From contig PMCR01000330.1 in assembly GCA_003155465.1 (NCBI GenBank), positions 1,464 to 15,796 on the forward strand: DNA of 14,333 nucleotides, given 5' to 3'. Below, in pieces: positions 1-5,721 of the stretch (the stretch's first letter is position 1; each line of letters begins with the position of its first letter). The notes under the pieces are model-generated. The model ran no database searches. It had not been told where the DNA came from and saw nothing but the letters and a program-made list of their open reading frames with translations. Made by a program: the position numbers and the translations under genes. Origin of the DNA: Myxococcales bacterium. Lineage in GTDB: Bacteria > Myxococcota > Polyangia > Fen-1088.

Positions 1-665
1 CTCCGACCGGCCACCGAGCTGTTCACGACAGTCACGTTGCTGTTGAACACGGTTGAAAACTGGGTCCCCCAGCCGCCGCCGTCGCAGCCTGAGCCGGACA
101 TGGTCGAGTCGCCAGCCATCCAGACCTTAATAGGTGTCTTGCCGTCGCTGCTGCCTTTGCCCCCACCAAGAGGAGTGACCCCACCGGTCGACGTTGTGCC
201 GCCTGCAGCGCTGCCATCCGTTGCTATCTTGCCGCCCGCGGCTGCATCGGCGGCAGTCGATCCGCCCTCTGCTCCTGCGTCCGCCTCACGACCACCCGTT
301 GCACTGCCACCTGTGTCGCGGCCGCCAGTAGCGCTGCCCCCGGTCGCCTTTCCCCCGGTAGCATTTCCGCCGCTGGCGATCCCGCCGGTTGCCGCGCCAC
401 CCGTGGCCAAGGTTCCGCCCTGAGAAGCAGTCGTGCCACCGGATGCGAGCGTTCCCCCACTCGGTGCGATCCCTCCTGAGGCAGCCGGGCCTGTCGAAGC
501 GCCGCCAGAGTCATTCGCACTTGTTCCGCCGGAAGCCGTGGTCGCGGCGCCGGTGGTTCCCCCTGAACCAGACGCAGGCGGACTCGAGTCCGAGGCACAG
601 CCCAGCAGAGAGAACGAAACGAGCGCCAGCGCGCCCAGAAGAACCGGCGTTGAATAGGCTTTCAT
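1..665 (-). CDS. SGNH/GDSL hydrolase lipoprotein, rhamnogalacturonan acetylesterase-like (3' end outside window)
   Basis: Only the first 221 codons are in the window, and the reading frame runs off the left edge. The start is the ATG at 665, with AGGAG at 676-680 about 10 bases upstream. Residues 1-22 form a signal peptide ending in a good lipobox (LLGC, Cys23), so the product is probably a lipoprotein. Residues about 24-178 are a very long low-complexity Gly/Thr/Ala/Ser linker with many GG pairs. The catalytic domain begins near residue 180: a GDST block (Asp186, Ser187 as the likely nucleophile), a GGWG block near 197-200, and an N-S-S-V-A-G-R segment ending at 221. That order matches blocks I and II of rhamnogalacturonan acetylesterase-type SGNH hydrolases, which deacetylate pectin-type polysaccharides. 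The Asp/His of the triad would lie outside the window, so substrate specificity is inference. Confidence 0.82.
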   Translation of the reverse strand, partial: MKAYSTPVLLGALALVSFSLLGCASDSSPPASGSGGTTGAATTASGGTSANDSGGASTGPAASGGIAPSGGTLASGGTTASQGGTLATGGAATGGIASGGNATGGKATGGSATGGRDTGGSATGGREADAGAEGGSTAADAAAGGKIATDGSAAGGTTSTGGVTPLGGGKGSSDGKTPIKVWMAGDSTMSGSGCDGGGWGTQFSTVFNSNVTVVNSSVAGR

Positions 666-675
666 CGTGGTGAGA

Positions 676-680
676 CTCCT
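676..680 (-). promoter_or_regulatory. Ribosome binding site for the SGNH hydrolase
   Basis: Read on the minus strand this is AGGAG, 10 bases before the ATG at 665. The spacing is slightly long. It supports the start that also gives a clean lipoprotein signal peptide. Confidence 0.5.
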
Positions 681-777
681 GTGCGATGTGTCGGCGTGGC
701 TCGGAATGTTGGGAAGGTTGCATCTTGGCAGAAAAAACAACCTCACGGCTTGACCCGTTTCGGTAACATATTGCCCC

Positions 778-1177
778 TTATAAACTTCCCCAAGGAAGTG
801 GCGGGCGGAAGCCAAACGGCTCACAATATCGGAGAGATATCTTCTCACCCGCGCTGCTCCGCGCAAGCGGCGACTTTTCGAGAGTCTCGTACTGACCCGA
901 GAGGCCCGGCAGATAGGCGAGCTTGCCGCCCGTCTCGACCACGGGCAGGACCGACAGAGCCAGATGCTTGCTGTCGGCGCTGGCGCGGGTGCTCCCGTGT
1001 CCAACCCTCGCCGTAGGCCATGTCGCGCACAACGTAGGGGGCGCGTCCTGGCTTGTCCTTGGCGGCGGCGACAACGCCCAGGGTCAGCCCGACCCCGGCG
1101 CCCGCCAGCGCGCCAATGTCAATGCCGTAAACCAGCGGCTTCCAGTCCGAGGAGTGAAGGTCTGGCAGGTCAGGCAT
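778..1177 (-). pseudogene. Small glycine-zipper membrane protein, frameshifted
   Basis: The ATG at 1177 is preceded by AAGGTG at 1183-1188, five bases away, so the 5' end looks genuine. The first frame gives about 55 residues that look like protein, including a Gly-rich transmembrane segment (Y-G-I-D-I-G-A-L-A-G-A-G-V-G-L) and a following Y-V-V-R-D-M-A-Y-G-E-G. After about 1015 that frame turns into Arg/Gln-rich noise. A neighbouring minus frame then becomes protein-like (L-A-L-S-V-L-P-V-V-E-T-G-G-K-L-A-Y-L) and ends at a TAA at 778-780. Joined, the two halves would give a product of about 133 residues. The join between about 985 and 1025 points to a frameshift mutation or a sequence error. 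I do not recognise the family. Confidence 0.45.
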
Positions 1178-1182
1178 GGCGT

Positions 1183-1188
1183 CACCTT
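1183..1188 (-). promoter_or_regulatory. Ribosome binding site of the frameshifted membrane protein
   Basis: Minus-strand AAGGTG lies five bases before the ATG at 1177. It is the reason for choosing that start over the upstream start at 1240, whose extra residues look non-coding. Confidence 0.4.
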
Positions 1189-1276
1189 TCGGCCAATATT
1201 GCCGCAAGCTAGCGCCGTGCAACCCCTCAGACCACCGCACTCACCATTCACGTGACGTGCGCCCGCGAGTACGTCC

Positions 1277-1606
1277 TCAGTCGCATGGCTGGCCGCCGCC
1301 CGGTAGTCTGATGGTGACGTCACCCACCCAGCACTCTGGTGTCCCGGTGTCCAGGTAGTGACATTGCAACTGGTGTTCCGTGACCACTAGGCCACCAGTG
1401 GTCACCTCGTAGTAGACGCACCCACTGTTCCAGTCTTCGCAATCGCCAACACCAGCAAAATAGCAGTTTGGAGTACAGGAGCCCTCGATCGGGCCGATTG
1501 GAACGGGGGTGTCGTGACCGTCGCAATTGTAGTCGAAATTGCTGCATTTGTCGGCGGTCGAATAGGGCGTGGTTTGGCCTGGATAGGCGTTCGCGTCGCT
1601 GTCACA
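1277..1606 (-). pseudogene. C-terminal fragment of a Cys-rich secreted protein (MopE-like metal-binding motif style)
   Basis: From about 1606 down to the TGA at 1277-1279 the frame encodes about 109 residues rich in Cys, Asp and Gly. It starts with C-D-S-D-A-N-A-Y-P-G-Q-T, followed by F-D-Y-N-C-D-G, then regularly spaced Cys residues to the end (P-G-G-G-Q-P-C-D). The DSDAxxxPGxT...FDYxCDG pattern is common in the C-terminal domains of Cys-rich lipoproteins from myxobacteria and resembles the putative metal-binding MopE repeat. The frame stays open up to 1942, but the residues above about 1606 do not look like protein and overlap the plus-strand fragment at 1606-1830. No signal peptide or start remains, so this is a 5'-truncated gene. 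Exact family assignment is uncertain. Confidence 0.55.
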
Positions 1607-1830
1607 GCTATGTCTCGAATGCCAAGGGTAGTGACGACAAGACAACGATCCTGAAGGAAGCAGAAGAGATATGGCCTGTGTTTCAAGAACAGGTCGAGAG
1701 GGCAGGACGTCATTTCGCAATTCTGAGCGCGACTTCGGCTCCGGCGACGTCCTTTGGCTTCTCGAGGGGCTGGAAGTACAACGTCGTGTATTCTCAGGAC
1801 TCAGGTGGACAGTGGGCGGAGATGCGGTAG
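1606..1830 (+). pseudogene. C-terminal fragment of an uncharacterised protein
   Basis: The frame from 1606 to the TAG at 1828-1830 encodes about 74 residues with a convincing protein texture: an amphipathic helix (I-L-K-E-A-E-E-I-W-P-V-F-Q-E-Q-V-E-R-A-G), a strand (F-A-I-L-S-A-T) and a C-terminal Y-N-V-V-Y-S-Q-D-S-G-G-Q-W. I recall the same pattern (AExxWPxFQ...ERAG...YNFVF...DGxW) at the end of unnamed proteins in delta-proteobacterial genomes, but I know of no function. Upstream of 1606 the frame is antisense to the Cys-rich fragment and Arg-rich. No start codon or ribosome binding site is visible, so the 5' part is missing. Confidence 0.5.
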
Positions 1831-1831
1831 G

Positions 1832-1921
1832 CACATTGCCGCCAACAAGCTGGGCGCCATCCTCGGCCGCGCGGAGGTATGCGACTACGTCGACCTGTAC
1901 TTCCTCGCGGGATACGAGTGA
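1832..1921 (+). pseudogene. C-terminal tail of an AbiEii-type nucleotidyltransferase-like protein
   Basis: Twenty-nine codons ending in a TGA at 1919-1921 read I-A-A-N-K-L-G-A-I-L-G-R, then D-Y-V-D-L-Y-F-L-A-G. This matches my recollection of the conserved segment of nucleotidyltransferases of the AbiEii/AbiGii toxin family (xxANKxxAxxGRxxxRDxxDLYFL), found in abortive-infection toxin-antitoxin systems and in stand-alone relatives. The N-terminal catalytic part is absent, and the fragment begins immediately after the stop codon of the preceding remnant in another frame. It is far too short to be functional. The call rests on motif recognition over about 28 residues. Confidence 0.45.
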
Positions 1922-1987
1922 AGATCTCGTTCGATGGCCCATCAGACCGACCCGGGGCTTCTTGCGGTCATCGCGCGACTGTGGCTT

Positions 1988-4303
1988 CTACAGGCCCTTG
2001 AGGAATTCCAGAAGGTCGCGCTTGTTTTGCGCGGTCCAGTGAGTGCCGAATTCGTGGCCCAGGTTGTGGTTGCCGGGCAGGCGCGTGTCAAAGGTGAAGG
2101 TGCCCCGGCCCTGGCCAAGGACGAAGCTCTGCGGTCGTTCGTCGGAGGTCTGTACCAGCGCCTCCAGGCTCGGCACGGATCCGTTGTGTAGGTAGGGTGC
2201 CGACGCCAGCAACGTGATGAGCGGCGGGGTGCGCACCCAGGGGCCGGCAATCTGCACGGCTTGGGTTGGCCCGCGACTGTGCAGTGCCGTGATGCGGGTG
2301 ATGGGCATGCGCACGTTCTTGTCAGCCAACTTGCGCCGGTCCACCTCGAAGCCGAACAGGCTGTCCGTGCCGATTCCGCCGGCCGCCAGATCGTCGCGCT
2401 CGTCGCCCTGGGTGCTGCCGTCCCCGTCGGCATCAAAGGGCAAGATCAGGCAACTGGTGTAGGTCACGGGCTCGGCCAGGGCCGGGTGCTGGTCGTGGCA
2501 GCGTCGGCAGGGCTCGTCCTTGGCCGCGCCAGTGGTGCGCGAGATGCCGAACTCGTCGAAGATCGAGGTGACGCCGCCCGGACCTTCGCCCTTGCGCAGG
2601 CCGAGCTTGGCCCAGAAGCCCTTGGGCCGGTGCGAGAAGTGGCAGTCTGTGCAACGTGCAATCACGAGGCCCGCGGCCGGGATGGGCTTCCTCGTGCTCA
2701 GTGTGGTCGCCGAGTGGCAGGTCACGCAGCGCACGGGGAGACGTGCTGTCATGGGCTGCATCTCGTCGATGGGCGCGAGCAGGGGCGGTGCCAGCTCGCT
2801 GTCCCGATAGGCGCGCGGCAGGTCGACGAGGATCTGCTGGTTAATGATCTCACCCGCGGGCTCGTCGAAGAACAGGCGGCGACCCCGCTCCACCGCGGCT
2901 GCGTCCAGCGCCGGCTTCTGCACGCTTTCCAGCGGGGTGTCGTAGAGAAGCTTGCGGATGGCGCTGGCCTCGTAGGCCAGGCGCAGGCCGCGCACCATAT
3001 CAGGCGGCGCGGGCGAATCATGGCGCAGGATCCGCACCAGCATGATGCCGACAAAGGAATCGGCTTGCAGCCCGATGGCGCCCATCGAGCGGGTATCCAG
3101 CACCATGGCGCGGTTGATGAGATCGAAGTCGCCGTCGAAGCCGGCGGGCAGCTCGATGCCCAGCTCGGCCATGGCCTGGCTGCGACTCATCTCAGTGCGT
3201 GCGGCGTAGCGGCCCAACCAGTCAGGCGCGCGGGTTGGATAGGTAGAGGCCCAATTGATGACTGAGAGTGAGCGCACGCCCAGGGCGGTTGGAATGCTCT
3301 TGGGATTGAAGACCCCCTCGGCGCCGGTGCGCATCGTACCGGCGTCACTGTAGCGGCGCGAGTGCAAGCCCGGCACAGTCATGTCGAGGCCGAATTCATT
3401 GGTCAGATCGGCGCGGCCCGGCCCAGCCAATAGCAAGGTGGCCAGGGTCTGCTGCGCGTCCGGCAACTTGAGGGCTTTGCGATACTCGGCGACGGTCACG
3501 CGACCGTCGTGGTTGAGGTCGAGCACCAGCGAGTCAGGCAGCCGCGTGCGCCGCCGAATCTCCTGCTCGCTGTCAGGCCGGCCATCCTTGTCGAGGTCGA
3601 TGACGTGTTGGGGATCGAAAAACGAAGACGTGGCCAGCAGCAGTCCGTAGTCGAGGCGCGCGCTGGGCAGGCCGAGGATGGTCTTGCCGTCCACGGGATT
3701 GCGGCCACTGTGGCACAGCCAGCAGGTCATGCCGATGTCGCCCGTGGTCTTGCCGGTTTCAAGATCGAGGGCATCCCGTAGCCCAGAGAAGCCCGTGCTG
3801 GCCGACGCATAGCCGCGCGTGCCCGCCGGCTGGTCCGGGTCGGCCGCCAGTCCGAAGACCTCGGGATTGGCGAAGATTCCGCCTTTCAACGAGATGTGGC
3901 GCGTGACATGCGTGTCGACGGTGCCGTCCTGGTCGAGATCAACCGGAACATTCTCCAGGTGGATTTCAATGTCGCGCGTCCAGGCCAGATCAGCCAGGCG
4001 CGACCAATAGTGGCCGTTGGTGTTGACCAGCGGCGACCCGGGCGAGGTCCAGTCCTGCCACTCATAGGTGCCGATGCTTTCGATGGCCTGCTCGCGCACC
4101 GAGGCGCCCTTGGCAGCGGGCAACAAGCACGGGGCGAAGACCCCGGGCATCAGCTCGGGGCGCGGGGGATCGAGCTTGCGTGCGGGACGGTCGGAGAGCG
4201 GCGGCGGCGCGGCCGGCCTGCGGGCACAGGATGTGGTCCCGGCGAGCGCCAGGCACAAGGCGGCGCGGGCAAGGCGGGCAACGCAGGGGAGCGCGGGGAG
4301 CAC
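1988..4303 (-). CDS. Four-haem cytochrome c lipoprotein/secreted protein with EF-hand-like loops (di-haem peroxidase/RoxA-like C-terminus)
   Basis: The 771-residue product opens with a signal peptide; Cys26 (T-T-S-C) could be a weak lipobox. Four CxxCH haem c motifs are visible: CWLCH at 194-198, CVTCH at 526-530, CTDCH at 551-555 and CRRCH at 599-603. The C-terminus has Y-L-H-N-G-S-V-P-S-L at 704-713 and G-H-E-F-G-T at 749-754, a pair seen in the di-haem cytochrome c peroxidase superfamily that includes the rubber oxygenase RoxA. Four Asp-rich loops resemble calcium-binding EF-hands: 122-130, 236-244, 262-273 (a near-perfect 12-residue loop D-L-N-H-D-G-R-V-T-V-A-E) and 624-634. It probably acts in the periplasm or envelope as an electron carrier or oxidoreductase; the substrate is unknown. 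The start is a GTG at 4303 chosen for the signal peptide; no strong ribosome binding site is seen. The gene stands alone, divergent from the lipoprotein at 4665. Confidence 0.85.
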   Translation of the reverse strand: MLPALPCVARLARAALCLALAGTTSCARRPAAPPPLSDRPARKLDPPRPELMPGVFAPCLLPAAKGASVREQAIESIGTYEWQDWTSPGSPLVNTNGHYWSRLADLAWTRDIEIHLENVPVDLDQDGTVDTHVTRHISLKGGIFANPEVFGLAADPDQPAGTRGYASASTGFSGLRDALDLETGKTTGDIGMTCWLCHSGRNPVDGKTILGLPSARLDYGLLLATSSFFDPQHVIDLDKDGRPDSEQEIRRRTRLPDSLVLDLNHDGRVTVAEYRKALKLPDAQQTLATLLLAGPGRADLTNEFGLDMTVPGLHSRRYSDAGTMRTGAEGVFNPKSIPTALGVRSLSVINWASTYPTRAPDWLGRYAARTEMSRSQAMAELGIELPAGFDGDFDLINRAMVLDTRSMGAIGLQADSFVGIMLVRILRHDSPAPPDMVRGLRLAYEASAIRKLLYDTPLESVQKPALDAAAVERGRRLFFDEPAGEIINQQILVDLPRAYRDSELAPPLLAPIDEMQPMTARLPVRCVTCHSATTLSTRKPIPAAGLVIARCTDCHFSHRPKGFWAKLGLRKGEGPGGVTSIFDEFGISRTTGAAKDEPCRRCHDQHPALAEPVTYTSCLILPFDADGDGSTQGDERDDLAAGGIGTDSLFGFEVDRRKLADKNVRMPITRITALHSRGPTQAVQIAGPWVRTPPLITLLASAPYLHNGSVPSLEALVQTSDERPQSFVLGQGRGTFTFDTRLPGNHNLGHEFGTHWTAQNKRDLLEFLKGL

Positions 4304-4664
4304 GGCAAGAATGAATCTACCCGAGGAAGGTGCCCGAGACCCCGAGAACTGTCCCGAGCGCGGTGCTGCCCCGAGAGCGGTGCCATCGATTCGCAGGAGA
4401 CCCGGCTACCGGGCGAATATGCTGCCGCCCAGACCACTGAGGCCATGACGAACGCGCCGCGCCTGCTCGCCCGTTGGCACAAGCCTCGCCGGCGGAAAGT
4501 CGCTATTGCGCCCATCGCTTTCTCGACCACGGCGTCTTGTGCCTCTCAGGATTCTGAGCCTGCACCGCATCCAAATCTACGCTGCTGCGGGGGAATCGGC
4601 CCAATAACCGGGGCGCGAGATTCGGCACGCAGATTGCTTTGTGGTTGAGCACACGGAGGACCCA
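4304..4664. other. Divergent intergenic region between cytochrome c and Cys-rich lipoprotein
   Basis: This 361-base gap separates two divergent genes, so both promoters should lie here. I see no convincing -35/-10 pair and no protein-like frame in any direction. The one visible structure is a cluster of five CCCGAG hexamers (CTCGGG on the cytochrome strand) starting at 4320, 4333, 4341, 4353 and 4370, just upstream of the cytochrome start. Whether they bind anything is unknown. Confidence 0.4.
4655..4660 (+). promoter_or_regulatory. Ribosome binding site fixing the start of the Cys-rich lipoprotein
   Basis: GGAGGA lies four bases before the ATG at 4665. It favours that start over the in-frame GTG at 4641, which would add eight residues ahead of the signal peptide. 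Confidence 0.7.
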
Positions 4665-5717
4665 ATGTGCAAGATGTCCACGGGCGTCGCAGCCCTTTTC
4701 GTCGCCGGCCTGGTGGGACTGGCTTGTAGCGACCAGTCCGGTCTGAACTCTGGTGGGGGTGGTGCCGGCAATGGGGGCGGGGCAAAGGGCGGCCAGGCAG
4801 GCAGCGCCGTCGGGAGCGGAACGGCCGGCGGATCGGGTGACACGACCGGTGCCGGAGGAGTCGGCGCTGGCGGACCAGGCGGCACGACGAGAACTGGCGG
4901 CGCGCCAGGCACGGGCGATACGACGCCAACCGGCGGTACGACAGTGACCGGCGGCACGACAGAAACTGGCGGGTGCCCGCCGATCGCGTGCACCGCGATA
5001 GCGTGCCCGTACGGGTACTTGCCGAGTCCTGATCCCTGCGGCTGTGGCAGCTGCGCGCCGCCTCCCGACGCAGGCGTGGCCAAAGACGCCGGCGGTCCAG
5101 ACGCCCGATTGATCTGTCCACTCATCGCGTGCCCCGCGATAGCGTGTCTTGGCGGGTACCAGCCCAATTCCAATCCCTGCGGCTGTCCCACGTGCGCGCC
5201 TCCTGACGCAGGAGTGGTGAAAGACGCCGGCGGTCCAGACGCCCGATTGATCTGTCCACCCATTGCGTGCCCCATGGTGGCTTGCGTGTACGGTTCCCAG
5301 CCGAATCCCGATCCCTGCGGCTGTCCCATCTGCGGGCCAACTTTCGACGGAGGCGTGGGCAAAGATGCGGGCCGCGCAGACACCCTACCCACCGCGTGTC
5401 CCATGTTGGCAAGTCTGAATTCCACCGACACTGCGCTATTTGGCTATTCCGCCAAGCGAATGTTGCTTGAGTGCACAGGGGGCGGGGTCACTGAAATCTG
5501 CACAAGCAACGACGCCACGGGCTGCCCTGGACCCGGCTCGACACCGGGGGGCGGGATCGGCTGCAGCAACCTGTGCACGTCGGGTGAGTACGGCTTGAGC
5601 TATGGCGGAGTCGGACCCTTGGCCCCACCGCCGTCGATTGCCCTTCCCGCCGGATGTGGGCAAGGCGTCTATACTCCAGGCGGAGTTGCGTACTACTGCT
5701 GCCCCTGCGGCATGTAG
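4665..5717 (+). CDS. Secreted lipoprotein with Gly/Thr linker and three six-cysteine repeats
   Basis: The product has 350 residues. Residues 1-20 form a signal peptide ending at Cys21 (G-L-A-C, an imperfect lipobox). Residues 29-103 are a Gly/Thr/Ala linker of the kind also seen in the hydrolase at 1-665. Three repeats follow, with period 46-47 residues, beginning at Cys104, Cys151 and Cys197. Each has six Cys in the pattern C-x4-C-x4-C-x10-C-G-C-x2-C (I-A-C...P-C-G-C), joined by D-A-G-V-x-K-D-A-G-G-P-D-A spacers. The pattern is reminiscent of antistasin-like modules, but I am not sure of homology. A distinct Cys-rich C-terminal domain (about 245-350) ends in Y-Y-C-C-P-C-G-M. The likely location is the outer surface of the cell; function unknown. 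It converges on the large cytochrome gene with only four bases between stop codons. Confidence 0.85.
   Translation: MCKMSTGVAALFVAGLVGLACSDQSGLNSGGGGAGNGGGAKGGQAGSAVGSGTAGGSGDTTGAGGVGAGGPGGTTRTGGAPGTGDTTPTGGTTVTGGTTETGGCPPIACTAIACPYGYLPSPDPCGCGSCAPPPDAGVAKDAGGPDARLICPLIACPAIACLGGYQPNSNPCGCPTCAPPDAGVVKDAGGPDARLICPPIACPMVACVYGSQPNPDPCGCPICGPTFDGGVGKDAGRADTLPTACPMLASLNSTDTALFGYSAKRMLLECTGGGVTEICTSNDATGCPGPGSTPGGGIGCSNLCTSGEYGLSYGGVGPLAPPPSIALPAGCGQGVYTPGGVAYYCCPCGM
5082..5259 (+). repeat. Two identical 40-base direct repeats within the Cys-rich lipoprotein gene
   Basis: Positions 5082-5121 and 5220-5259 are identical, 138 bases apart, which equals one 46-residue protein repeat. The surrounding units are more diverged, so the spacer and start of the repeat have been duplicated recently or homogenised by gene conversion. 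Confidence 0.85.
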
Positions 5718-5721
5718 GCGC

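Noticed and set aside
37..423. Proline-rich plus-strand frame (P-P-V-A repeats)
   Set aside because: It is the antisense image of the Gly/Thr-rich linker of the SGNH lipoprotein, which has a signal peptide, lipobox and catalytic motif on the minus strand.
1313..1324. Perfect 12-base palindrome GGTGACGTCACC
   Set aside because: It lies within the coding part of the Cys-rich fragment (G-D-V-T), is single-copy, and has no promoter beside it.
2261..3265. Long open plus-strand frame (334 codons) inside the four-haem cytochrome gene
   Set aside because: It is exactly antisense to a gene with clear haem motifs; its composition is explained by GC-rich codon bias on the other strand.
4577..5431. Minus-strand open frame with G-H-A-M and P-P-A-S-repeats
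   Set aside because: It is antisense to the repeat-containing Cys-rich lipoprotein, which has a strong ribosome binding site and signal peptide.
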